A stretch of DNA of 64,000 nt from JAOPZW01 sp963764585 (GTDB lineage: Bacteria; Actinomycetota; Thermoleophilia; Solirubrobacterales; Solirubrobacteraceae). A program made the translations under genes and the position numbers. The stretch spans positions 186,001 through 250,000 of the forward strand of contig CAVXTB010000008.1 of the NCBI GenBank assembly GCA_963764585.1, given 5' to 3'. The notes beneath the pieces are model-generated. The model saw only the letters and a program-made list of their open reading frames with translations, searched no databases and was not told the DNA's origin. Positions 41,080 to 48,595 of this stretch are shown here, piece after piece; the stretch's first letter is position 1, and every line of letters starts with the position of its first letter.

Positions 41080-41954
41080 GCGTCCTCGTCGATCGCGAGA
41101 CGCGGCTGTGCGTCAGTGGCATCACCGGCCGCGAGGGCACGTTCCACGCGATGAACAACAAGCGCTACGGCACGCAGGTCGTGTCTGGCGTGACGCCGGG
41201 CAAGGGCGGCCAGGACGTCGAGGGCGTCCCGGTCTTCGACACCTTCCGCGCCGCGGTCTCCGAGACCGGCGCGAACACGGCGATGATCTTCGTGCCACCA
41301 CGCTTCGCCGCCGACTCGATCCTCGAGGCCACCGACGCCGGGATCGCGACGATCATCGCCATCACCGAGGGCATCCCGGCCCACGACGAGCTGCGCGTCT
41401 ACAACCACCTCGTCGAGGCGCACCCGGGCACTCGGCTCATCGGCCCGAACTGCCCGGGCGTGCTGTCGCCCGGCAAGGCGAACGTCGGGATCATCCCGGC
41501 CGCGTTCTTCAAGGAGGGCAACGTCGGCGTCGTCTCGCGCTCGGGGACGCTGACCTACCAGATCGGCAACGAGATCGCCCAGCGCGGCTTCGGCAACTCG
41601 TCGATCGTCGGCATCGGCGGCGACCCCGTGCCCGGCTCGTCGTTCATCGACGTCATCGAGCTCTTCCAGGCCGACGACGAGACCGAGCTGATCGTGATGG
41701 CGGGCGAGATCGGCGGGTCGGCCGAGGAGGAGGCCGCCGACTTCATCGCCTCGAACGTGACCAAGCCCGTCGTGGCGTACATCGCCGGCTTCACCGCGCC
41801 GCCGGGCAAGACGATGGGCCACGCCGGCGCGATCGTCAGCGGTTCGCAGGGCACGGCCGTCGCGAAGGCCGAGGCCCTGGAGGCGCGCGGCGTGCGCGTC
41901 GGCCGCACGCCGACGCAGGTCGCCGAGATCGCGGTCGAGATCCTCGGCGGATAG
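41076..41954 (+). CDS. sucD: Succinate-CoA ligase, alpha subunit
   Basis: A 292-residue subunit: SVLVDRETRLCVSGITGREGTFH (CoA-binding Rossmann fold), GVTPGKGGQDVEGVPVF, RLIGPNCPGVLSPGKANVGIIP, VGVVSRSGTLTYQIGNEI and the active-site His249 in GKTMGHAGAIVSGSQGTA, which is phosphorylated during catalysis. The start overlaps sucC. It is followed by a GC-rich hairpin at 41963-41983. Confidence 0.97.
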   Translation: MSVLVDRETRLCVSGITGREGTFHAMNNKRYGTQVVSGVTPGKGGQDVEGVPVFDTFRAAVSETGANTAMIFVPPRFAADSILEATDAGIATIIAITEGIPAHDELRVYNHLVEAHPGTRLIGPNCPGVLSPGKANVGIIPAAFFKEGNVGVVSRSGTLTYQIGNEIAQRGFGNSSIVGIGGDPVPGSSFIDVIELFQADDETELIVMAGEIGGSAEEEAADFIASNVTKPVVAYIAGFTAPPGKTMGHAGAIVSGSQGTAVAKAEALEARGVRVGRTPTQVAEIAVEILGG

Positions 41955-41962
41955 GCAACACC

Positions 41963-41983
41963 GTCCGCGCTCGGATCGCGGAC
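41963..41983 (+). terminator. Hairpin after sucD
   Basis: GTCCGCG (41963-41969) and CGCGGAC (41977-41983) form a perfect 7-bp stem with a 7-base loop, 8 bases after the sucD stop. No U-tract follows, as is common for actinobacterial terminators. It probably ends the sucCD transcript. Confidence 0.55.
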
Positions 41984-41996
41984 AATCGGCGGCGCC

Positions 41997-42266
41997 ATGG
42001 GCGTCGCAGGGCTCGGCGAGCAGCACCGCTCGCGGGCGTGGGGTTGCCGCCGTGCTGTGGCTGGTCGCCGCAGCGCTCGCTCGACGCGGGGACCAGACGG
42101 CCGTCACGTTCGGCGAGCGGCCGTGGACCCGGGGCGCCTGCTCTACGGCGAGCTGTTCGTCACGGCGATCGCCGCCGGGCTGCTGTGGCTGATCGCGCGG
42201 CCGTTTCGCAAGTGGGGACGGGTCGAGCCGCCCGCGGAGGCCGAGTCCGTCCGAGCCCCGGCCTAG
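41997..42266 (+). pseudogene. Possible small membrane protein gene with frameshift(s)
   Basis: Two different frames each give a plausible half. From about 42040 one frame reads VAAVLWLVAAALARRGDQTA then VTFGERPWT. From about 42133 another frame reads PGRLLYGELFVTAIAAGLLWLIARPFRKWGRVEPPAE to the stop at 42264-42266. Adding one C to the ACCCGGGG run near 42127-42134 would join them into a two-helix membrane protein. The intact frame from ATG 41997 has an unconvincing first half. It could also be non-coding. No family recognised. Confidence 0.3.
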
Positions 42267-42302
42267 CGTTCGCGCGCCCGGTTCCCCAATGGAATGGACT
42301 CC

Positions 42303-42458
42303 ATGGCCGTCACTCGTCGCGTCGTGCGGCGCGTCGTTGGGCGCCTGAGCCCGCGGATGCGCATCTGCCTGCTCCTGCTCGCCGCCTACGCGGTGTGGCT
42401 GCACCTCCTGCTCTCGCTGGCCGGAGCGCTCGGCGCGAGCCTCGCGTCCGGCGGCTGA
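42303..42458 (+). CDS. Short single-helix membrane peptide (51 aa)
   Basis: ATG 42303 to TGA 42456-42458. The peptide has a very basic N-terminus (MAVTRRVVRRVVGRLSPRMR) and one hydrophobic helix (ICLLLLAAYAVWLHLLLSLAGALGA). The positive-inside pattern and the GC-rich third positions support coding, but there is no strong Shine-Dalgarno and no recognised family. It lies between the sucCD terminator region and the coiled-coil gene. Confidence 0.4.
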   Translation: MAVTRRVVRRVVGRLSPRMRICLLLLAAYAVWLHLLLSLAGALGASLASGG

Positions 42459-42491
42459 GCCGCCCGCCGCGCGCGCTACGCTCGCGCGATC

Positions 42492-43193
42492 ATGGCGGCC
42501 GCGCCAGACGACGACGCCCGCAGGACCCTCGCCGAGCTCGAGGCGAAGCTGCGCGAGCTCGAGCGCGAGCTGCTGCGCGGGCACGAGCCGGCGGCCCCAC
42601 CGCCCCCGGACGAGCCGCCGCCCGCGGAGACCTTCGCCCCCGAGCCCGACCTCGCGTCAGCGGCGGAGCCCGACCTTCACCCGGAGCCCGGCGTCACCGC
42701 ACCGCGTGCGCCCGACCTCAGCGCACCGCCCGAGCCCGACCTCACCGCACCGCCCGAGCCCGAGCCACCCATCGACTTCGACGCCCTTCGTGACGCGCAC
42801 GACCTGCTCGCCGGCCTGCGCGCCACGATCGACGAGCTCGGCCTCACCGCCGAGCGCGTCACGACCGAGGCGCACGCGGTCATCGACGACCACGGCCGTA
42901 CGCTCGGCCGGCTCGAGCGGGCGGGCGAGGCCGCCGCGCGCGCCGAGCAGGCCGCCATCGAAGCCGGCCGGCTGGCCGCGACCGTCGTCGTCGAGGCTGG
43001 CCCGTTCGCCGATGCCGCCGCGGTCGGCGCGCTGCGCGACGCCCTCGCCGCCCAGCCCGGCGCGCGCGAGGCCTACGTGCGAGGAGTCGAGGACGGGCGG
43101 GCGGTCATCGAGGTCCATCTCGCACCGCCGCGGCCCCCGTCCAGACCCGCCACGGGCGCGGAGCCCCCAGGAGAAGGGACCCCGTGGGCCTGA
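42492..43193 (+). CDS. Pro/Glu-rich coiled-coil protein
   Basis: A 233-residue protein of unknown function. Residues 8-33 are a charged helix (RRTLAELEAKLRELERELL). Residues 35-92 are Pro-rich with short repeats of the type PEPDL(T/S)APPEPDL. Residues about 95-180 are a long Ala/Glu/Arg helix region likely to form a coiled coil (LLAGLRATIDELGLTAERV, LERAGEAAARAEQAAIEAG). A small alpha/beta tail (AYVRGVEDGRAVIEVHLAP) ends it. It has no signal peptide or membrane helix. It overlaps the next gene by 10 bp, so the two are likely partners. Confidence 0.7.
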   Translation: MAAAPDDDARRTLAELEAKLRELERELLRGHEPAAPPPPDEPPPAETFAPEPDLASAAEPDLHPEPGVTAPRAPDLSAPPEPDLTAPPEPEPPIDFDALRDAHDLLAGLRATIDELGLTAERVTTEAHAVIDDHGRTLGRLERAGEAAARAEQAAIEAGRLAATVVVEAGPFADAAAVGALRDALAAQPGAREAYVRGVEDGRAVIEVHLAPPRPPSRPATGAEPPGEGTPWA

Positions 43194-44032
43194 GCGACGA
43201 CGCGCTCGCCCTCGCCTTCCGCACCGGCCTGCCGTACGTCGGCCTGCGCGACCACGAGCACGACGTGGAGCTCGACCACCTCGTTCCACCCGACGCGGCG
43301 CGCTCGGCCCGCGTCCTCCCCCTCACCGCCGCCGACGACCACGTCCGCCTCGCGGTCGCGGACCCCGAGCCCGACCTCGCCGCGCTGACGCCCTACCTCG
43401 AGGGGAAACGAGTCGAGCTGGCGATCGCGCCGCGCGATGAGCTCGAGGAGATCCTCGGGCCACCGCCACCCGAGCCGCCGCCGTTCGAGCCGAGCGGTGT
43501 GGACGAGGTCGAGGCGCCGGCGGGCGAAGAGGCTGCGATGGAGGCCGCGGCCGAGCCGCACGACGTCGCGGAGCCGACCGAGCCCGAGGCGGCCGCAGCC
43601 GTTGAGGCCGGGCCGCCCGACGTCGCCGAGCCGGCCGAGCCCGAGGCGACCGCGCCGGTTGCGGCCGAGCCGCCCGACGTCGCGGAGGCCGGCGAGGCCG
43701 AGGCGGCCGCAGCCGTTGAGGCCGGGCCGCCCGACGTCGCCGAGCCGGCCGAGCCCGAGGAGACCGCGGCCGTTGAGGCCGAGCCGCCCGACGCCGCCGA
43801 GCCCGAGCCGCCCGACGCCGCCGAGCCCGAGCCGCCCGCTCCCGCCGAGCCCGAGCCGCCCGTCGTCGAGCACTACGCGTTCGCGCCCGCCGAGGCGCCG
43901 GGCGAGACCCCGTCATGGCTCGCGCCGCCGCCGAAGCGACGGTGGCTGCGGGCCATCGGGCGCTTCATGCTGTACGTGCTCGTCCTCGCGGCGGTGTGCG
44001 GCGCGGTCGCCGCCTACCTGCTCACGCGCTGA
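43184..44032 (+). CDS. Tail-anchored protein with MshEN-like N-terminal domain
   Basis: A 282-residue protein from GTG 43184. Residues 1-90 resemble the MshEN/GspE N-terminal domain: LALAFRTGLPYVGLRDHEHD, ARSARVLPLTAADDHVRLAVADP, LEGKRVELAIAPRDELEEIL. In type II secretion and type IV pilus ATPases this domain can bind c-di-GMP; here no ATPase domain follows. Residues about 95-235 are Pro/Glu/Ala-rich tandem repeats (see 43588-43860). A basic stretch (PPPKRRWLRAIGR) and one C-terminal hydrophobic helix (FMLYVLVLAAVCGAVAAYLL) follow, so it is anchored by its tail with the MshEN-like domain in the cytoplasm. The function is unknown; a c-di-GMP-responsive scaffold is possible. Confidence 0.72.
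   Translation: MGLSDDALALAFRTGLPYVGLRDHEHDVELDHLVPPDAARSARVLPLTAADDHVRLAVADPEPDLAALTPYLEGKRVELAIAPRDELEEILGPPPPEPPPFEPSGVDEVEAPAGEEAAMEAAAEPHDVAEPTEPEAAAAVEAGPPDVAEPAEPEATAPVAAEPPDVAEAGEAEAAAAVEAGPPDVAEPAEPEETAAVEAEPPDAAEPEPPDAAEPEPPAPAEPEPPVVEHYAFAPAEAPGETPSWLAPPPKRRWLRAIGRFMLYVLVLAAVCGAVAAYLLTR
43588..43860 (+). repeat. In-frame tandem repeats inside the MshEN-like gene
   Basis: A near-identical block recurs with a 114-bp period (GGCCGCAGCCGTTGAGGCCG at 43591 and again at 43705), i.e. 38 residues, each made of two ~19-residue units of the type (V/A)EAGPPDVAEPAEPE. Towards the end the unit shortens to PPDAAEPE. The high DNA identity suggests recent expansion by slippage or recombination. 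It codes for an extended Pro/Glu-rich stalk. Confidence 0.75.
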
Positions 44033-44069
44033 CCTGACGTGCGCGGGCGCCGTGGCCTACCCTTGCGCC

Positions 44070-45176
44070 ATGGCCGCCGACACCATCTCGTTCGCCCGCG
44101 GGGCGCCCTCGCTGGACATCGTCGACGTCGAGGGACTCAAGGAGGCTGCCGCTCGGGCGTTCGCCAACGATCCCGGCGGCGCGACCGCATACGGCACGGC
44201 GATCGGGTACGTGCCGCTGCGCGAGTGGATCGCGGAGCAGCACGCGGTCGAGCCGACGCAGGTCGTGGTCACCAACGGCTCGATGCAGGCCGACGCGTTC
44301 CTGTTCGACGAGCTCGTCGAGCCCAGCGACACCGTCATCGTCGAGCGGCCGACGTACGACCGCACGCTGCTCGGCCTGCGCCAGCGGCTGGCGGACATCC
44401 GGATGGTCGAGCTCGAGCCCGACGGCATCGACGTCGACGGCGTGGCGAACCTCATCGACGGCGGGATGCAGCCCAAGCTGGCGCACATCATCCCGAACTT
44501 CCAGAATCCGGCCGGCTACACGCTGAGCCGCGACAAGCGCGACGCCCTGCTGGCGCTCGCGCGCGAGCACGGCTTCACGATCTTCGAGGACGACCCGTAC
44601 GTGTCGATCCGCTTCGCCGGCGATCCGCTGCCGACGATGCTCAGCCTCGACCGCGACGAGACCGTCGTCTACGCGAGCTCGTTCTCGAAGACCGTCTGCC
44701 CCGGGATCCGCGTCGGCTATCTCGTCGGGCCGGCGGAGCTGATCGCCCGCGTCGTCAAGCGGGCGACGAGCACGTACATCAGCCCGAACATGGTCTCCCA
44801 GGCGATCGTCCACGAGTTCGTGCGCAGCGGCGCGCTGCAGCGCTCGATCGAGACGGTGCGCACGAACCTCAAGGCGCGCGTCGACGCACTGGTGACGGCG
44901 CTCGAGCGCGACCTGCCCGACGCGCGCTTCGTCGCGCCCGAGGGCGGCTACTTCATGTGGGTCGAGCTGCCGGAGGGCACGGACGTCGACAAGCTCTTCG
45001 CGGCGGCAAGCGAGCGCGGGGTGGCCTTCGTCAAGGGCACCGACTTCCTGCTCGAGGGCGGACGCAACACGCTGCGCCTCGCCTACTCGGGCGTCACGCC
45101 GGAGCAGATCGACGAGGGCGTCGGGCGCCTCGCGGCGGCGTATCACAGCTTGAGCGGGACGCCGGCGGCGGCCTGA
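44070..45176 (+). CDS. PLP-dependent aminotransferase (class I/II, MocR-like aminotransferase domain)
   Basis: A 368-residue fold-type I aminotransferase: ISFARGAPSLDIVDVEGLKEAA, TAYGTAIGYVPLREWIAEQ, VVVTNGSMQADAFLFDELVEPSDTV, PNFQNPAGYTLSRDKRDALLALA, IFEDDPYVSIRF, the PLP-lysine motif SSFSKTVCPGIRVGYLVGP and FVAPEGGYFMWVELPEG. It lacks the N-terminal GntR helix-turn-helix of MocR regulators, so it is probably a free enzyme such as a 2-aminoadipate or branched-chain/aromatic transaminase. The 3' end overlaps the convergent DUF559 gene by 34 bp. Confidence 0.88.
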   Translation: MAADTISFARGAPSLDIVDVEGLKEAAARAFANDPGGATAYGTAIGYVPLREWIAEQHAVEPTQVVVTNGSMQADAFLFDELVEPSDTVIVERPTYDRTLLGLRQRLADIRMVELEPDGIDVDGVANLIDGGMQPKLAHIIPNFQNPAGYTLSRDKRDALLALAREHGFTIFEDDPYVSIRFAGDPLPTMLSLDRDETVVYASSFSKTVCPGIRVGYLVGPAELIARVVKRATSTYISPNMVSQAIVHEFVRSGALQRSIETVRTNLKARVDALVTALERDLPDARFVAPEGGYFMWVELPEGTDVDKLFAAASERGVAFVKGTDFLLEGGRNTLRLAYSGVTPEQIDEGVGRLAAAYHSLSGTPAAA

Positions 45177-46021
45177 TAGCCGAGGGCGGCCGCCTCCGCG
45201 AAGGCGGCTTCGAGGTCGGCGATCACCGCGGCCGGTTGCTCGCCGACCTGGCGGTCGCCGTACCGCCTTGTGACGTAGCCGTTGGCGCGCAGCCACAGGT
45301 CGCGGTCGTCGTCTTCGTCGGCTTGGCGGGGGCGGTCGTGCTGGCGGCCGTCGAGCTCGACGACCACCCGGTGCTGTGGCCAGAGGCAGTCGACGGTGTA
45401 CGGGCCGAGCGGCTGGTTGCGGAGCGGCAGGTCGATGCCGTGACGGACGAGGAGGCGGCGGAAGCGGCGTTCGAGGTTGCTCTTGACGGTGCCGTGGCCG
45501 GGGGCGTGGGCTTGCAGCGCTCGCCGTAGGTTGGCGCTGCCGGAGTGGCCGCGTCTCAGCGTGCGTTGGACGTCGGCGGGGCGCAGGTCGTGGTGGAACT
45601 CGGCTTCGGCGAGGGCTCGCAGGAGCGCGCGGTGGTCGTAGCGGGTGGCGAGGTCGAGGAGAGTGCGGGGGACGGAGGTCGTTGGGAAGCGGCCGTTCGT
45701 GGTGATGTCGGTGGGGCGGAGACGGCGGCTGCGAAGAAGCCTCACGCCGGCGAGCTGCGCGCGGTGCCTGGGCACGCACAGCTCGATGACGACCGGCGGT
45801 GCGGGGATGATCTGCCAACGCCACGCCGCCGTGCCGTGACTCAGGAGAGCTCCTTCGCCCGCGGCCATTACTGCGGCAATGAGGAGGCCGTCCTCGGTGA
45901 GCAGTTCGGGCGCAAGGGTCGAGTACACCGCAGGGTGGATCCGGTACAGCCGGCCCGAGCGGAGTGCACGGTCGATCGCCGAGTTGCTGGCGCCAGCCGT
46001 CAGGAGCTGCGCCCGAGCCAC
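45143..46021 (-). CDS. AbiEi-antitoxin-like winged helix plus DUF559 endonuclease-like protein, 5' end altered by insertion
   Basis: A 292-residue protein from GTG 46021. The N-terminal part (ARAQLLTAGASNSAIDRALRSGRLYRIHPAVYS) is the winged-helix 'type IV TA antitoxin-like' domain. The C-terminal DUF559/Vsr-like nuclease domain has YTVDCLWPQHRVVVELDGRQHD and DDDRDLWLRANGYVTRRY. The frame upstream of GTG 46021 still encodes the expected family N-terminus (TDPVRAIAREQRGVV), but it has no start codon before a stop inside the MITE-like element at 46077-46257. The original start appears to have been lost by that insertion. The truncated protein may still fold. It is monocistronic. Confidence 0.78.
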   Translation of the reverse strand: MARAQLLTAGASNSAIDRALRSGRLYRIHPAVYSTLAPELLTEDGLLIAAVMAAGEGALLSHGTAAWRWQIIPAPPVVIELCVPRHRAQLAGVRLLRSRRLRPTDITTNGRFPTTSVPRTLLDLATRYDHRALLRALAEAEFHHDLRPADVQRTLRRGHSGSANLRRALQAHAPGHGTVKSNLERRFRRLLVRHGIDLPLRNQPLGPYTVDCLWPQHRVVVELDGRQHDRPRQADEDDDRDLWLRANGYVTRRYGDRQVGEQPAAVIADLEAAFAEAAALGYQAAAGVPLKL

Positions 46022-46076
46022 GACGCCGCGCTGCTCGCGAGCGATCGCGCGAACCGGGTCGGTTTGGCGTCGGTTT

Positions 46077-46257
46077 GAGGCTGTTGCACAAGGGGGTCCG
46101 AAAAGCTTCGGAACCTAACGGGTGGGAGACGGATCGCGATCTATCGCTCTGACGGCGTTCTCGTCCCACTTGTCGGCCATATTCGGCCGCCCTGAGCATG
46201 GGTCGTCCCATCACAGTTCGACGCACCGGATCTGTGGGTGGGTTGTGCAACAGCCTC
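46077..46257. mobile_element. MITE-like element with 15-bp terminal inverted repeats
   Basis: GAGGCTGTTGCACAA (46077-46091) is exactly complementary to TTGTGCAACAGCCTC (46243-46257), giving a 181-bp element with no transposase. TTT flanks it on both sides (46074-46076 and 46258-46260), a possible 3-bp target duplication. The termini resemble ends I associate with IS5-type elements. Inside is a hairpin (GGTCCGAA 46095-46102 with TTCGGAACC 46107-46115) and the element is less GC-rich than its surroundings. It occupies most of the 315-bp gap between the DUF559 gene and the SDR gene; the remaining ~80 bp before the SDR stop show nothing recognisable. Confidence 0.8.
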
Positions 46258-46336
46258 TTTCCGGTGGTAATCCGACCCGGTTCGGGCATGCCGGCATCGT
46301 CGGCCGCCCGCCGCGCAGAGACAAGACGCGTTTGCA

Positions 46337-47056
46337 TCAACTCTGCGCCAACAGCCGCGCAGGCTCGCCGCCGCGCATGACCACCACCCGCCCGGCGAGT
46401 GACTCGTCGCATGCGAGGTCGGCGACGACGTCGGCGATGTCCGACGGCTCCACGAACGGTGGCGCGGCCGCCTGCTCCTCCGGGCTCATCGCCGCGAGCT
46501 CCGCGTGCGCGCGGTCGAGGCCGATCCAGTCGGGCACGACGCAGTTGACGCGGACGTTCATGGTCTCGCGCAGGCCGGCGAGCGTCGACGTGAAGCGGAT
46601 GAGCCCCGCCTTCGCCGCGCCGTACTCGGGCGAGTCGTACGGTGCGAGGCCGAGGCCCGCAGACGACGCGATGTTGACCACCGCGCCGCCGCCGCGCGCG
46701 CGCATCGGCTCGAGCGCGAGCTGCGTCGCGAGCATCGGGCCGACGAGGTTGAGGTCCACGATCGAGCGCCACTCGTCGGCGCTCGCCTCGGGGAAGCAAG
46801 CGCTGCCGACGCCGCCCGCGTTGTTGACGAGCACGTCGAGGCCGCCGAAGCGATCGCAGGCGAAGGCGATCGCGCCCTCCAGATCCGCCCCCACGCGCGC
46901 GTCCGCCCGCACGAACGCAACCTCGGACCCGACCTCCTTCGATGCCAGATCAGCCACGACGACGCGAGCCCCCGCCGCGGCGAAGTGGTCGACGACGAAC
47001 GACCCCAACCCGGCCGCCCCGCCGGTCACAAGGGCGACGGCGCCGCGAAGCTCCAC
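46337..47056 (-). CDS. Short-chain dehydrogenase/reductase (SDR)
   Basis: A 239-residue classical SDR: VALVTGGAAGLGSFVVDHFAAAG (cofactor motif), VLVNNAGGVGSACFPEAS, the catalytic Ser in VVNIASSAGLGL and the YGAAK Tyr/Lys pair, VRVNCVVPDWIG near the C-terminus. VVVADLA after the second strand suggests NAD preference. The substrate is unknown. It starts directly next to the DtxR stop (47056/47057), so it may be co-transcribed with the regulator. Confidence 0.87.
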   Translation of the reverse strand: MELRGAVALVTGGAAGLGSFVVDHFAAAGARVVVADLASKEVGSEVAFVRADARVGADLEGAIAFACDRFGGLDVLVNNAGGVGSACFPEASADEWRSIVDLNLVGPMLATQLALEPMRARGGGAVVNIASSAGLGLAPYDSPEYGAAKAGLIRFTSTLAGLRETMNVRVNCVVPDWIGLDRAHAELAAMSPEEQAAAPPFVEPSDIADVVADLACDESLAGRVVVMRGGEPARLLAQS

Positions 47057-47770
47057 TCAGCGCCCGTAGCGATCGCGCGCGAGCACGAGCTGCTCGGGCA
47101 GCGCCACGCGCGGCGGCGGCGACGGATCAGCCACCACCGAGACCGTCTCGGCGACCGTCCGCAGCACGCGCACCTCGCCACCCGACGAATCGAGCACCAC
47201 CTCGTCGCCGTCGTCCCCGCGCACCGTCGCCTCCAGCCCGGGCTCCAGCCCGGCGTCCTTGAGGTAGTGGAGCAGGTCCTCGGCCTCGTTCTCCAGGCGC
47301 AAGACCTTGACCGACGCGCCCTCGGCGACGTCGGCGAGCGGGACGCCCTCGATGCGCGTCCCGGCGACGATCGGGTGACCGTGCGGGCAGGTCTTCGCGT
47401 CGCCGATCGCCGCGAGCATCCGCTCCTCCAGCACCGGCGACATCGCGTGCTCCAGGCGCTCGGCCTCCTCGTGCACCTCGTCCCACGGGATCCCGAGCAC
47501 GTCGGTCAGGAAGCGCTCGATCAGCCGATGCCGGCGCACGATGCCCTCGGCGTGCGAAGCGCCCTCGGACGTGAACGAGATCGTCTTGTCGCCCGCACGC
47601 GTGATGTAGCCGTCGCGCTCCAGGCGCCCGATCATCTCGTGCACCGTCGGCGGCGAGAGCTGCATCGCGCGCGCGACGTTCGCCCCCGTCATCGGCAGGC
47701 CGGCCTCCTGCAGCCAGAAGAGGACCTGCAGGTACTCCTCCTCGGCGACGGTGGCGTGCTCGGTCGTCAT
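47057..47770 (-). CDS. DtxR-family metal-dependent repressor
   Basis: A 237-residue regulator from ATG 47770. The N-terminal winged helix is clear: YLQVLFWLQEAGLPMTGANVARAMQLSPPTVHEMIGRLERDGYI. The dimerisation/metal domain contains EGIVRRHRLIERFLTDVLGIPWDEVHEEAERLEHAMS and CPHGHPI, supplying the expected His/Glu/Cys ligands. The C-terminal SH3-like FeoA domain follows (GASVKVLRLENEAEDLLHYLKDAGLEPG). It senses Fe2+ or Mn2+ and represses metal-uptake genes. No transporter is adjacent. It diverges from the SDR at 47798 over only 27 bp, so it may control that gene. Confidence 0.9.
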   Translation of the reverse strand: MTTEHATVAEEEYLQVLFWLQEAGLPMTGANVARAMQLSPPTVHEMIGRLERDGYITRAGDKTISFTSEGASHAEGIVRRHRLIERFLTDVLGIPWDEVHEEAERLEHAMSPVLEERMLAAIGDAKTCPHGHPIVAGTRIEGVPLADVAEGASVKVLRLENEAEDLLHYLKDAGLEPGLEATVRGDDGDEVVLDSSGGEVRVLRTVAETVSVVADPSPPPRVALPEQLVLARDRYGR

Positions 47771-47797
47771 ACAACCCATCGTAATAGGCTCCGGGCC

Positions 47798-48595
47798 ATG
47801 GAGGTGACGCCCGGCACGCGCGCGCTGATCACCGGCGCGTCGCGCGGGATCGGGCGCTCGCTGGCGCAGGCGCTCGCCGCCCGCCAGGCCACGTTGGGCC
47901 TCGCCGCCCGGTCGACGGCCGAGCTCGAAGCGCTCGCGAGCGAGCTGCCCGGCGACCACCACGTCCTCGAATGCGACGTCGCCGACGCAAGCGCTACCGA
48001 GGCAGCAATCGACGCGTTCGTCGGCCGAGTTGGCGGGCTCGACCTCCTCATCGCCAATGCCGGCATCACCCACTATGGGCCCTTCAAGGACCAGCCGCTC
48101 GAGAAGGCCAGGCAGATGAGCGAGGTCAACTGGCACGGCACCCTGCACACCGTCCACTTCGGCCTGCCCCACCTGCTCGAACGCGGCCGCGGCCACATCG
48201 TCGTGATCTCCAGCGGCGCCGGCCTGCGCTCGTTCCCGCAGGCCGCGGTCTACGGCGCCACGAAGGCTGCGCAGCGGATGTTCGCCGAGGCGCTGCGCCA
48301 CGAGCTCGCCGGCACCGGCGTGTCCGTCACCGTCGTCTACCCCGGCGAGATCGCCACCTCCCTGCACGACCACGAGAAGGACCGCATGCCGGCCTGGTAC
48401 CGCGGCGGCCCCAACGCCGCGCCGCCCGGCGAGCTGGCGAGCCGCATCCTCGCCGCCGTCGAGCGCGACGAGCGCGCCGTCTACTACCCGCCGCTGGTCA
48501 GGGCGCTCGGGATCGCGCACGGCGTCAACCCGAAGGCTGGCGACGCGCTCCTGCGCTGCCTGCGCGGCGACAGCGCCGCGCCCCGCAAGGGCTAG
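47798..48595 (+). CDS. SDR-family oxidoreductase
   Basis: A 265-residue SDR: ALITGASRGIGRSLAQALAARQATLGLAARS, HVLECDVAD, DLLIANAGITHYGPF, the catalytic Ser in IVVISSGAGLRSF and YGATK, VVYPGEIATSLHDHE. The RS after the second strand suggests NADP(H). The extended C-terminus (YYPPLVRALGIAHGVNPK) is typical of lipid- or steroid-modifying SDRs of actinobacteria. It overlaps the convergent LysR gene by 4 bp. Confidence 0.88.
   Translation: MEVTPGTRALITGASRGIGRSLAQALAARQATLGLAARSTAELEALASELPGDHHVLECDVADASATEAAIDAFVGRVGGLDLLIANAGITHYGPFKDQPLEKARQMSEVNWHGTLHTVHFGLPHLLERGRGHIVVISSGAGLRSFPQAAVYGATKAAQRMFAEALRHELAGTGVSVTVVYPGEIATSLHDHEKDRMPAWYRGGPNAAPPGELASRILAAVERDERAVYYPPLVRALGIAHGVNPKAGDALLRCLRGDSAAPRKG

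Noticed and set aside
43588..43860. Regular direct repeats that could suggest a CRISPR-like array
   Set aside because: The repeats are in frame, with no unique spacers of constant length, and encode a Pro/Glu stalk.
44022..46799. A 925-codon minus-strand frame spanning several genes and the MITE
   Set aside because: It crosses unrelated genes on both strands and has no domain; the true genes inside it are recognised by motifs in other frames.
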